This document shows positions 48,801-60,600 of a stretch of 64,000 nt of DNA, piece by piece. Numbering within the stretch: position 1 is the first letter of the stretch; every line of letters begins with the position of its first letter. Under the pieces are notes generated by a model. The model searched no databases, was not told the DNA's origin, and was given only the letters and a program-made list of their open reading frames with translations. This DNA comes from Apoderus coryli (Eukaryota > Arthropoda > Insecta > Coleoptera > Attelabidae). The stretch lies in the NCBI GenBank assembly GCA_911728435.2, contig OU452211.1, positions 13,188,428-13,252,427 of the forward strand. Direction: 5' to 3'. The position numbers and the translations under genes are program-made.

Positions 48801-51800
48801 ATACACGTTTCTTGACGAATGTTTAAATGTGTAATGAACTTTCTGATTGTCAGTGCGTCATTTCTGGTAATATCGCAACAGTGAATAATTCTGAATGAGC
48901 TGTTGTATTTTATAATCGTAATGTTTATTAAATTGTTTTTTACTTTGTTCCACATTGTTTAAAACTGTTTTATTTTTTGGTTATTGTTTTTTATTTTATT
49001 TCTTAATTTACGAATAAACATTTCCCAGGCTTGTTCATTTCATTCCGATTAAAATAATCAGACACATGAGTTTTCCTCAAACAAATAAGAAAACTAGGTT
49101 ATTACAAACATTTTTTATCTGTTTTCTGTCTATTACGGGTGAAAAAAGTTACATACAGGGTAAATTATTGGGATGAACCAGATATGCCAGATTTTTAAAT
49201 CCGGCCCTGTAAATCAATTGAAATTATGGTATTTACCATACTAGAGCACGTGTGTGTCGTTTCAGTCTATTTTGATGATTTCTTTTTAATAACTAAACAT
49301 TATTGTACAGTAAGATATTTCATTATTGCCAATTTTCAATTTGGCTCTAAAATGAATCTTTAATTGCAAATGTGAGGTGAGTGTAACAAAAAATTCAAAT
49401 ACCCAGGTCTAACTGTCTATTTATGCCCTCTGAAAAAATTATATCAGATTTTTGAAATCTCATATACAGGGTGAAGTGTTGAATATGAAGCAGTCCCCCA
49501 AATTTTCTCGAAGACGGACCTGGATTTTTTCAATTGTGAATATGTCAGTTAGTTGCCAGACACCAGTACACACTTTTATAAAAAAAAAAATGAGATAAAT
49601 CGACTTAATCATTGAAAAAATATGACGAAACATTGTTTTGGTGAAGATCCATAATTCACCCTGTATATTAATAATCAAAACAGGGAGATATTTTTAATGG
49701 TCATTTGATAATCCCCTAACGTGCCTCTACTTATGGTAGAAGTACGTACAGTTCCTCGTGACTCTACCTGTATATTCATTTGCTCCATTCAAATACCATT
49801 GAGAATTTGATAATCTACATTGAAATAGATATCTACTTGGGGATATACAAATCTAACATTTGCTTGAGTTGAAACTTATCGAATTAAACCAAGCAATTTA
49901 TTTTTTGTGAGAAGAACGCTGAACAAGTCCACAGTAAAGTCTTGTTGACATGATTTTTATTAGTTTTGTTAAAAAGCGTAGTACACAGTGTGTGAATTTT
50001 AAAGTGCGTGTATTTTTTAATTGCGAAACCGAGATACTTAATAGTCCTTTTGGCGATATACATTTGTACAGACCAGTTTCTAAAACTCTAGGATTGTCTG
50101 CTTGGTTTAGTTAAAGTTATCTCGGGAGACGGATCATAATATGTTAAAACCAGTAATAATCTCGACTGACTTACTTGGTTTAAACTGGATTTTGTAAAAT
50201 ATTCTGTACCGTCCATTCTCTTGGGTTTACTTATAAGATAAAGATCCACAAAGCTAAAAAATGTTTAAAGTTGATATAGTATGATTACTAGATATATTTT
50301 GAATTGTTATAATTTTCTGCTATAATATACAACACTATAATTATTTTTTTTTTGTTTCAGCTATTAATTTAAATTTTCCACATGACCTTAAAATAATACG
50401 TGATATATTAACCAAACTAACTAACGAGAACTGCATTCAAGATATTAGTCGAATTTTAACCGGCATCAATAATGAAGAAAAATGGAGCCTTGAACGTAAG
50501 TATCTAGGTGATTTATAATGAGTTTATTTTAAAATATTTATATATTATGTATCTCCTTATTACCTACCGTGGCAAAATTTTTATGTTAATACTGGTCATT
50601 ACAATTATTATTTGACTAACACTATTTTTAGTACCAAACATCAAACAAAAAATTCTAGGTGTAGAAATAATTATCAAATCAATGTCTCAAACCAGTTAAA
50701 GGGACTAATACATAAATTTTTATAATCAAAGTTTCATATATTATTATGATTGATAGTTTTTCAAAAATCTGCTGATTAGCATAGCAATCCGGCGAAACTA
50801 TCGAAAATTTTTTAAAATTTTCTTTATAGCATAACTGATACTCAAATGATTTATAAAAGAAAACGTCATTTCTTACTTTTCATTTTAATATTATGAATGT
50901 ATTTTTAATCGATAGTATTAAACTTAAATAAAAAATTTAATGGTTTTCTTCGCGAAGGGACGCTAATGATTTCTCTCCCTTGTCTCCTTAAAACACGTGA
51001 TATTTATAAACAATGCAATATGTTTTTCGTCAGATCCTTTGACCACTGATGATTGAGGTAGTAGCTCCGGAAGATATTATATAGTATAACTAAGGAGTAT
51101 TATAAGTATAATTATGATATTTCATGGAGGTTGACTTTCATTCTTGAATATTTCATTGATGTATTTAAAATAGTGATACAATTTCTAGGCGCCTCTGATT
51201 GAGTATTATCCTTTTACTTTCCCGCACAGGGAAAGTATTGTGATCGCGCTAAAAAATTTGAGATAAAGACGGATATAACCATTTTGAACCCAACTAACGA
51301 TTTAACTTTTTTAATTGCTGTAAGAACATTTATAAAATATATTTTATAAAACACCCATTGTTTTATAAACATTTTCACAACGTTCTTACGCGCCTTATAA
51401 ACACGAAAAAGGCGCAGATTTATAAAACAAATCGACTCTTTAACAGTTCTATAAATGTTGCTTGTTGCTATTATACAATAGTTTTTAGAACGTTTATAAA
51501 TATTTAATAAAAATCAAATAAAACTGTTATAAACATATTTTATAAATCTTTTATAAGAGGCTCAATTTCAACATTTTTGCTCTCAGCGGCAACAGTTAAA
51601 GGATAAAAACGTTTTTTTAAAATACCTTTTTATACAAAATTATTTTATAATTATTATGCATTGTTGTTGGTACACATTAATAAAATCTGAACAATGATGG
51701 AGGTAAAAATAATATAAAACGCTATAATACCCAATAATTAATAATAAAATAAGTCAGATAAAATTCACCCATGAGCAGATTTGGCTGCGAAACAAAATTT

Positions 51801-54800
51801 ACTGTTAAATATATTGTATATTATTATTAAAATTTTAATGCGCCTCGCGAATTATGTAAATTAATGAATTTAGATTTTATAAATTATATAAAATATTTTT
51901 TTTATTGTCACTTATTGTTGAAAATAATCTTTTGGGATATCCTTTATTATATAATGACTGATTCTGTATAGCTTATTAGCTAAGAAAATTTGACAAATTA
52001 GAAAAAATATTAATTTTAAAAGTTTGGTCAACATGGCTAACAATTTAAAGAAACCAAAAATGGCTTCTTCCTTATACGATGCTTATAAAACAAAATTATC
52101 TCAACCCAGACGAGTATGCTCTTTAGATAGCTATTATAAAATAACTGCAGAATTGTTTTATACAGGGGTGTATTCGTTAAAAAACATAAATCTCATAATA
52201 TTTTAAGTGCATATAAAATCTAATATAAAATTAATATTACCCCTTTGATAGCATAAGAATGATATGATGATGATATGATTCTTTTATATCTATGATATGG
52301 ATACTAGCCAAAATATAAGTAGGTACCTATGTTTTATGTAAACTTGAAGACATTTTAGAAACCAGTTATGGTGTAAGAGATAAAAATATATATTTCACTA
52401 AGCTTGATAATGAATAATGAAGTTAATTACAAGTATTTTCCTTGAAGTTTTATGTATTTAGTTATCTTTTGCCGTTATTTAAAATAAATTAATAGTAAAA
52501 CAAACTAAAACAAGGTTTTATATAAATGCTCTAAAAAATCAAAATTTAATTTAAAGGTGCTGCAAAAAAAATATAAGATAAAATGTATACAAATTAATCA
52601 AGTCTAGTCCTGTCTACTTGAAGTATTCGTGCTTAATACTTTGATGTTTCTGTGAGTCGCCGCCGTGTGTCGCATCGTCTCAATATTGGAATAATAATAA
52701 AATAGTAAACAGAGTTTTACAAAACAAACTTTAACATAATATGTTTTATAAAAGCTTTTAATGTGTTCTTATAAAACAAAATGCTTCTATAGCTACTCTA
52801 TCATTAGCTTTTACGGGAGTAATTTAAACATAACCTAAATTGAGCCCTTTGGTTATGTTATGTATGTTATAATTGCCGTTATTAAAACGGTTTGTCGAGT
52901 ATCTTTAAGAGAGTTCGAGGATCTTGAGGTAGGAAATTTGGCATTCATTGAGTATGGCAAAAAGCTTGTTTTAGGAAAAATGCGGAACATTATTTGATAC
53001 GGCCCATGATCGCATGTTTTCTCTTAGTTTTGCATTTTTTTTTCTACCTCACTTGTTGTGCTTGAAGCATGATATTGATCACCAGGATAGGTATCCAATT
53101 CTCTATTTCGGCTACCCGCTCACCATCTAGTAATAATTCCTCCTGAAAATTTATCAGTGTCCACAATATTTTTTGGTGTCTTATTAATGTAAATATTGTC
53201 ATTAATTTGATTAGATTCCATTACAGTTTCCTTCTCATTATTATAGTCACTAATGTTTTGCCTTTAATAATTTATAATATTGTAGTAATTAAGTTTTAAT
53301 TTGCTATTAAATGCACAACTGCTTTTAGTTTTTTTTTTTCCATTTGGGCAACATTTGAAATCAGTGTATAATATAACAATAAATATCAGTTGAAAATAAA
53401 TAAGACTATGTTATATATTAGTTCTAGGTAATGTTTATGACAGCATTTTAATTTTATAAAATATGCATTGGCAACATATTTATTTTTTTATTGTTTTTAA
53501 TAAAATAACTAAAAAACAATTTTGTAATTATTAATTTGCGCACAAATTTGCTCCACAAAACAAATCGCTCTTAATAACGACAATAAAAAAACTATTTTAT
53601 TATTACGAAATGTACTTTAACAGAATAATTTTATAATTGTTTTTAAAGGAACAAGTTAATCCAGACTAGTACTTTTACAAAATGCTTATAAAACCAATTA
53701 TGATTCGGAACAAATACGTCCTACAAAACGTATTTTATAAACGTTTATAAAATTGTTACGATATCATATTTTATAACTAATTTATTATTTTGCTGTAAAA
53801 ACGTTCTTAAAACAATTTTTCTCACAGAAAAGTTTAGCACAGCAGTTTAATCACGAAACGAAGCTTTAAAAAACAAAAAAGTTTTAACTAAGCGGCAATA
53901 AAATAATTATAAAATATATTAGTTCTTTAAGAATGTCGAATTGCTAGTTGGGAAGTTCCCTGAGACGATTAAGAGGGGAATCCGAAATGGTTACTTACAA
54001 AAATGTCCGATGGTGGCGCTAGTGCATCTCATTGCATTCCAAATTATTCATTTCTTAGTAATATTTTAGAATATTTTAATACATTCTTCTCCTCAATAGG
54101 TGTCGCCAAAAACTAATACATAGTGGCACTAAAATGTCATATTTCTATTTTGCGTAAATTATTTTCACATTCTTTTTTGTGCTAGTATTCGTAAACGTTT
54201 GATGCTTATCTTCGCTTAGACTAGTTATAGTTATATACTAGTATACATAAAAAGCATCAATTTAAAAAAACTGGTTTTATTTGCGATAAATAGTCAAGAT
54301 TTTTAAATATTTTCAACATATTATTTTTTTACCAAGCCTCTACTAAATTTTGACAAATTGATGATTTTTGTTAAAACGAATCCCAGTTATTTTTGAGGGA
54401 CTATTAAATACTCCAATACAGGGTGTTTTATTTAATAAACCAGAACTATGATAATACATGCTTATCTCTTCTTTGGGCCGACCTGTATGCTTGTAGTGTT
54501 TTTCAAAATGTATTACGTTAGCCCTGTTGTTTTAGTTTGTCAGTTTCAAAACCATGAGATGTTTTTTTCATGCATCAAAGAGTGTCTTTCCTAACTATGA
54601 TAATACATACTTATCTATTCTTTGGACCGCCCTGTATGCTTGCAGTGATTTTCAAAATGTATTAGATTAGCCCTGTTGTTTTAGTTTGTCAGTTTCAAAA
54701 CCATGAGACGTTTATTTCATGCATCAAAGAGTATCTTTCCTAATAGTATACAATGTGTCCAGAAACTAATGGACCAAGCGAAAGCCACAAATTGTAGAGC

Positions 54801-56924
54801 AGATTTCAAACTTCTAATGCGAAATTGCTTCCGAAAGGAGTTATAGTTTTTAAAAGATGGCGGCTTAGCATAGGTTTTTTAAAAGTATCGCGAAAGCGCC
54901 TTTCGCCATTGGAGTGAAAGGTGACAAAGATATTTCCCTAAATAGAAGCATGCGTTAGCCATACACTGCTGAATTAAGTAGCGAACATAGGTGTCCAAAC
55001 GGGTATCAGCGGACATTTCTAATAAAAATTTATTTTTCACTAACTTTTAGAGAATTCTGACATCATTCTTAGGAAATATGAGGTATTCTTATCTCAAGAT
55101 GATAGAATGCTGCATTTTCGAGAAAAATTAAGTTTTAATTAAGACAATAATAATAATACTGATTGTTAGCTTTCGTAAACTGACTAATCACTGATGATGG
55201 AGCATGTGCTCCGAAACATGTATGGTAGAGAAATCTATTAAATTTATTTGGTCGAGGTAGACTTTTATTTCCTGAATTACTCACATATATATATAATTGT
55301 TCAATTCGAAAACCATGTTAAATATTAAAGTGTAAAATACTTTTTACTGCTAAAAGCCTGAAATTTGCCCGCAAAATTAGTATTTAGCTGTCAATCAGAG
55401 GAAAATGTGTTGTTTCAGAAGCACAACAAAGCAACTAAAATTTTTTGTTACAATTAAAAATATATTAAATTGGAATTATATTATAGAATATATTTATTCT
55501 TACACTAACGAAGGTATAAACGGTTAGAGATTCACTTACACCAAAGATGAAATCTTTGCTTACACTTTAAAAAATATATTTTAGATATTATACGTCCCTA
55601 ATATAATACTACTCATATAAATATAAGCCTGGTCCATGACATCATAATATGTAAAATGCTGTGACATTTCTAAACTAAATAATATATCCCTATATTTTTT
55701 TCAGTATTTGATTCGTTTTCAAAATTTCCAACTGGAATTTTATATGGAAACCGTTTCCAATTAGGAAACTTTGATGAATGTGTAAATGTTGACTTTGACA
55801 ATATCAAAGGAAAATATTGTTTATCAGATATATATTTCAAACAATCGAAGAAAAGATTTGGTGGAGAACTAAATGAGACTAGAGTTGCTAGGTCAGCATA
55901 TGGAAACAATAATTCTGATAAGGTAAATACTAAACTTAAACGTTATGTCCAATTTGTTTGTTTCTTAATTTTACATTAAATAAAAGTTTGCTTTATTTTT
56001 TGAGCTTTTGCTTGCATCAATAATTAACTTGCGCATCTTTTTTTTTATCAAATTTTCTCATACCCAACGATGACAAACCTTTTTCGCAGATAAATGTTCT
56101 TGTGATATTTTATATATGCTAGTGAAACGAACGCCTAAGTTGTCTCAATCTCAGAGGATGTTACATGACTATCTTGCATGATTAGTTTTTCCACCGCATA
56201 AATGTCTTCAGCGATAAAAACTGATCTTGGATGACCTTCACGAACTTCGTCAGTGAGAGGTCATGGCCATGACATATCTCACTATATCAACGTTTCATAG
56301 TGGAAATAATGGGACTTCATCGCCAAACGTGAAATTTAGTTGATTGATGCCCTTGCGTTGACGCATTTTATTTCATATTAAATAAGTATAAATTAGGAGT
56401 TTTTTTTGTAAATAATGTTTTTATATTTATTATAATATTATTGAGGAAATTCATTAAATTTTTTAAAATGAAGTAGTTATCTAATCATATTTTATGTGTA
56501 AATCTATTATGCAGTGTGTGGGTTTGTTGAGGAATATGTGCTGGTGTGTGCGTATGTGCTTGTGGTGAAATTTTCAAAAAAGTCTGACAGCAGACCCTAT
56601 ATTGGACCATATATTTGACTTAGACACATGGCATATTTTACACTTGTTTTGATTTTCAGAAATTCTACCCTAACTTTTGTCGAAGATTAGAGTGAATATG
56701 TTTATTTATAGTTTTTTTTTCTTCTTTCAGGAGTATGGGATTAGTGATTTACACTGGGGCATCTGTTTACCATCTGCTTGTACATCAAATGATTCTGAAG
56801 TTTTTATTCGCAACATATTCTCGTCATCTGTAAATAATATCGAAATTCAACGAGTTATACTATCTGATGACACATGTTATTTTAATCAAAATCTTCATAT
56901 AACGACTGCTGATATTATTTATGT
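42874..56924 (+). CDS. NRF-6-like (nose resistant to fluoxetine) acyltransferase-family protein, N-terminal exons
   Basis: Exons 42874-43096, 50361-50495, 55705-55922 and 56731-56924 join in consistent phases (1, 1, 0, with phase 2 at the end) by GT-AG introns to about 256 residues. A signal peptide (TLFLIAVSLFCSG) is followed by the extracellular NRF domain: ENCIQDISRIL, KWSLELFDSFSKFPTGILYG, QLGNFDECVNVD, KGKYCLSDI, LHWGICLPSACTSND and a final DDTCYFN before TTADIIYV. These are the conserved Cys blocks of NRF-6 family proteins, linked in nematodes and insects to lipid or drug uptake. The multipass acyltransferase-3 domain expected next is not found in the remaining 7 kb, so exon 5 probably lies beyond the right edge, after an intron holding other elements. 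A dead gene cannot be excluded, but these exons are intact. Confidence 0.85.
44275..44496 (+). CDS. Conserved uncharacterised frame in the CACTG element, copy 2
   Basis: The equivalent of 26845-27066, with EILWALHGC and SAKLCSKGASGKISHLKYTI and one N-to-H type change in the EEHI region. No ATG in a good context opens it, which fits an internal or last exon. Family unknown. Confidence 0.4.
   Translation, partial: TRGEILWALHGCLVLSAKLCSKGASGKISHLKYTIKDSQESFLFCAKTVQEIEEHIIHLKGRKSAIQPYLWVL
44558..45600 (-). pseudogene. LINE ORF2 fragment captured in the CACTG element, copy 2
   Basis: Minus-strand frames from 45576 down give the endonuclease-to-RT linker (QNWKLLRDLNIYAREN, then VDLGEILDALPGIKSN), RT pieces (VQSGFRQGHSCSTT near 44970; GYLGFGESAVSLLGTYVNDR near 44820) and the AATAAAGTCATTTATTAT-type tail near 44558-44580. 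Several frameshifts. It retains the part deleted in copy 1. Confidence 0.75.
46703..46985 (+). repeat. Tandem duplication of 142 bp
   Basis: A unit starting AAAATATTAAAATGGAATAG at 46703 is repeated from 46845 with few changes. Both contain ACACCCATTTTTTCTA and TCGTTGTTTTGGGGTGCCC. Confidence 0.8.
47119..48692 (+). mobile_element. AGCTCTCC-type element, full-length copy (1.57 kb)
   Basis: It starts TAGCTCTCCATATCATATAT and ends with the complement (ATGATATGGAGAGCTA), with terminal repeats of about 110 bp. The left terminal module is duplicated (47119 and 47218). Inside are the ACGAACGCC-type units in the order seen at 5290-6600. Flanks TTA/TAA suggest a short duplication but are not decisive. 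No coding capacity. Confidence 0.75.
48704..48985. repeat. Palindrome around the transposase remnant
   Basis: Arms of about 78 bp (AATAACCAAAAAGTAGAACA on the left, complement at the right end near 48985) enclose the mariner-like C-terminal fragment. Confidence 0.65.
48764..48955 (-). pseudogene. Mariner-like transposase C-terminal remnant
   Basis: The frame ends in CIKADGFHFEHLL and a stop. The final G-H-F-E-H-L-L is the characteristic end of a group of insect mariner-like transposases, and the preceding IRKFITHLNIRQE helix fits. The upstream half of the frame is unrelated palindrome sequence. No catalytic residues remain. Confidence 0.5.
50496..51288. other. NRF-6 intron 2, first part
   Basis: AT-rich. 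A degenerate hammerhead-like string lies at 51046-51075 (see findings). No exon recognised. Confidence 0.4.
51289..53952 (+). mobile_element. 2.66-kb CCC...GGG-ended non-autonomous DNA element, copy 2
   Basis: Nearly identical along its whole length, and in the same orientation, to 21771-24430, with only scattered substitutions and small indels. The ends are CCCAACTAACGATT and AATTGCTAGTTGGG, flanked by AA on both sides. The 60-codon frame at 52024-52206 differs from copy 1 by one residue. It lies within NRF-6 intron 2. Confidence 0.78.
54444..54741 (+). repeat. Tandem duplication of 149 bp
   Basis: A unit starting AACTATGATAATACATGCTT at 54444 recurs at 54593 with about 90% identity. It follows a TACAGGGTG-type end at 54418. 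Confidence 0.8.
55191..55230 (+). ncRNA. Hammerhead-like remnant in NRF-6 intron 2
   Basis: CTGATGA (55191-55197), one extra T, a perfect 5-bp stem GGAGC/GCTCC with loop ATGT, then GAAA (55213-55216). A 2-bp stem III and a GTA cleavage triplet would follow. Stem I pairs only about 4 bp. The extra T between box and stem II and the weak stem I make activity doubtful. The motif and the following GAGGTAGACTTTTATTTCCTG resemble Penelope-like element sequence. Confidence 0.45.
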
Positions 56925-57290
56925 GTAAGAAATATAGCTGTGATAACGTAGTTAGACGTTAGTTGCTGTGTAGTGAAAGAAATAATAATACATCTTTAGC
57001 ACTAAATTAATGGGATGGTCCTCAAAAATTATTCTAAATATTATTTTATTTCTACAAAAATATAACGCTAGACCCCCCTCTTCACCCTGGTTGATTTTTT
57101 TTGCTAGCACAAATAAAGGTCACCCAGCACGATCTAGCACACACAATTTTCGAGTTAGTTTAGAACCAAAATGAGTTTGTTGTCGAAATTACAACATTAC
57201 AAAAGAAAAAGAAAACAAACAAAAACAAGATACATCCAGATGAGGTAAATTAAACAAAAGAGATTAAAATTAAGTTATTATTAATAATAA
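56925..57290. other. Start of NRF-6 intron 4, no further exon seen
   Basis: It begins with the donor GTAAGAA. No exon matching the acyltransferase-3 domain is seen here or further right. Confidence 0.4.
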
Positions 57291-57648
57291 TAATAAATTG
57301 ACTTTATTGTAAAAAATTACAAAAGGCGAAGTTGAGACATATAGTCTCCTTGATACTTATAATACTCAATTATACAATGACACAATATAGTAACTTAATA
57401 CATATCATATTTTCACAATCAATTAAAATAAATCTAGCCCAACATTATCCAATATATAACTGAATACTATTACCACTAACATTAAAGAAATAAACATAAA
57501 ACAAACATAAACCCAAGCAATATAACAATAATAAACAATGTTCTAATACAAAACCCTTAAATTTATCGATTTCAAACAAACTCCAGAAATCTTTCTTTTA
57601 GAAGCTTTCTAAATCTTGGCGGTTGTAACATTTTAAATTCTGATGGTA
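57290..57648 (-). pseudogene. LINE 3' end fragment split by element copy B
   Basis: Read on the minus strand, a C-terminal helix (MLQPPRFRKLLKERFLEFV) ends in a stop near 57580, followed by a 3' UTR with ACAATAAAGTC and a TTA-type tail near 57285-57310, similar to the LINE tail at 44558. The adjoining part of the frame continues at 61236-61260, on the other side of the CACAG element, which dates that insertion after the LINE. Confidence 0.55.
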
Positions 57649-60600
57649 CACAGAAAAAAAAACCTTGGTTCAGATAGATAAAAAACGTAAGCACCACAGG
57701 GACAGCCAAAACCTTGTCTACCCCTTCTAGAAAAATTTACTGGATACACATTATGTCATTTAGATAATATTCTTGAATAGTTTACATATGCTTCTTGTCT
57801 AAAAGAGACAACCACTTTTTGTCATTTAAATAAAAATATATTGTATGCCAGCAAAGTTTATTAGTAATTTTAGTAATGTAGAAAAATTTACTGGATAGAC
57901 ATTATGTCATTTAGATAATATTCTTGAATAGTTTACATATGCTCCTTGTCTGGGAGAGACAAACACTATTTGTCATTTAAATAAAAGTATATTGTATGCC
58001 AGCAAAGTTTACTAGTTATTTTAGTGATGATACTCGTTTAATGTCTATCCAGTAAAATTTTCTACATTACTAAAATAACTAATAAACTTAGCTAACATAC
58101 AATATATTTTTATTTAAATGACAAATAGTGTTTGTCTCTCTTCTAGTAATTTTTTCTAGAAGGGGTAGACAAGATTTGGGGATCCCTGTGGTGCTTACGT
58201 TTTTTTATCTGAACCACCATCAGTTTTTTAGTGCGACTCTTATTTATTTATTTTTTTAAAATAAACTTAAGCCTAATGAAAATCTTGTATTAGGTATAAT
58301 ATAAGCTAGGTATATATAGTCAAACTTCAATCTACACATGTTAAAGGGAGTAGGTATAATGCGGCTGAATCCTTTGCCGGAATTCCTGAGAATATTGCTC
58401 AGCACATAAACAACTAGGGTTGGTTGATCTTAGAAACGGTCGGAGTGACAATGTCGGTTAACTTAGAGAAAAGTTGTACAATTTAAACACCTTTTAAATG
58501 GTGTTTTCAAAAGTAAAGTAAATTTAGCAGTTTTCGAGAATTTCTTAAAAATCAATTTTTTGCGATATTAGTTTTTATTGATTTCAGACATTATTTTTAC
58601 AGATATATAAAAAAAATGAAAAGCACTTTCTCATTGTTGCTTTTTGAGGAGACTCGACGTTTCGTTTTCGAAAAACCATCAACTTCGATTTTTTAAATAC
58701 GGCCCTTGATTTTCTATTGTTAAATTTAAAGCCATTTTCAATTCAAAAATAGGTGGTTTAAACAACTTTTCAGTATTTTTAGTTGTTATTTAAACTTATT
58801 CAAGAAAAATCGCCATAGTTGGGACTTAACTGACTGAATGCAGAGTATATACCTAATTAGTAATTTTGGCAATAAAATTCTTTCGACGTTAATCAAAATT
58901 ATTTATTATTATTTGCCAATTTATTTCTGTCAGCACATTTTATTCTGTACGCAGTTTTTCAAATTTAGTTAAAATTTTTGTGCTTTTTGAAATTATTAAA
59001 GAAACGCCTTTCTTTCTTTTACGCAAAATAAGTGCCAAACTATGGCGGTTTTTCTTGAAGTTTAAATAACAGCTAAAAATACTGAAAACTTGTTGAAACC
59101 ATTCCGTTACATCTATTTTTGTTTTGAAAATGGCTTTAAATTTAACAATAAAAAATCGAGGGCCGTATTTAAAAAATCGAAGTTGATGGTTTTTCAAAAA
59201 CGAAACGTTGTAATGAAAATTTGTAAACGCTATATTATTTTCATAAAAAAGTAACAATGAGAGCTTTTAAGTTTTTTATATCAGTAAAAATAATGTCAGA
59301 AATCAATAAAAACTAAAATCGCAAAAAAATGCATTTTCTTGAAAAAATTCGGCCTTGTAAAATATAGTTTATACCTAATTCATTTTCTACTATAAATATT
59401 ATACATTTCAAGATCTACTAACTAGGTACTAGGTAGTTATCTAATTTGGGGACAAATAAACCTAAAATGTAAGTATTGGCTATTTAAAAAAAAATCGAGT
59501 TTTTCCGAAAAACAATGACGCTGAAACAAAAAAAAATTATCAAAGAAACTTTAGATTCCTTATGAGGAAACTAAGTAAAATAACAGATTCTACCTGTACG
59601 TACGAGGAATGATAAGACAATTCCAATCCACAACTCCTAATTCACAGACATTGGTAAAATGGTAAACAAATCAATACATACCTACCTTTACAAAAGAAAG
59701 AACAAAGTCATACCTAGCTAAAATATTTATGTAACTTCTTTTGAAAAACTGCATTAATTTGCTAAAAATTAATCCGTCCCTGGCAAATTAAATATATTAT
59801 CGTGAACCCATCTAAACTATTGTTTCCTTGCTGTAAATGGAGGAATACCATATTAAGATTGATTAAATTAGAAAAAGTATTTTAAATTAGGATTAAGTAC
59901 CTACTAAATAATACGTAACTATTGCCAAAGATTATATCTGATATTGCCATGAAATAAGATTGTTTGCATTGGTCGTAAAATTATAAAAATAAATAATTAA
60001 ATAATAATTATTATAATTTACTTACCGAGAAAAGTAACAACGAGCTCCCACAGATTCCAGCTAATTAATATTTCTTTTGTTTCCTCCATTGTTATTAATA
60101 ATATATGAATATTTAACAAAACTCAACACACCAAACTAATCACTAAGTACACTTAATTATGTTGGGTGCACATTGGTATAATACATATCTGTTACTGTCT
60201 GTATACCTAGTCCGTCCTCACCACTTGTAGAAATTGGGATATCAATATCTAGGTATACACTTACTATCAATAAATCAAAATTTAATATATTAAATTAAAA
60301 TATCTCAGATTAGAACACCAAATAACTAGATCCTAGTTAGAGCGACGCCAAGACTCTAATCAAAAAATACCAAAATGAAACCCCCTCCCTCTACACCAAG
60401 TGAGACGCGCTAGGTACAACGTGGTACACATAGAACATGTTGTTGTCGGCACCTGCTTCTACAAAGGGTTTTAGGTACGTGAACTAGCAGCGGGGACAAA
60501 CACATTAGGTAGAACGGGGAATAACCGTTGGCTGGAATAGAATGACGACTTATGTAGACAACTATAGGTTCCCATCTCTACCAGATAAAATAATTCGATA

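Larger units (their letters stand above)
43151..49771. mobile_element. Mariner-like foldback element, split by younger insertions, in NRF-6 intron 1
   Basis: Arms beginning TACAGGGTGAGTCACGAGGA (left) and ending with the complement with small changes (right, to about 49771) continue as 43151-43588 plus 46369-46690 on the left and 48975-49771 on the right. The left arm is cut by the CACTG element 43589-46366; bridging this gap restores collinearity with the right arm. The core holds a transposase C-terminal remnant (48764-48955, minus) and an AGCTCTCC foldback (47119-48692). A mariner-like origin is inferred from that remnant. Confidence 0.65.

Noticed and set aside
58940..59257. Minus-strand frame of 105 codons in element copy B
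   Set aside because: It falls in the internal inverted repeat; the matching region of copy A keeps it only in part, and it resembles no known protein.
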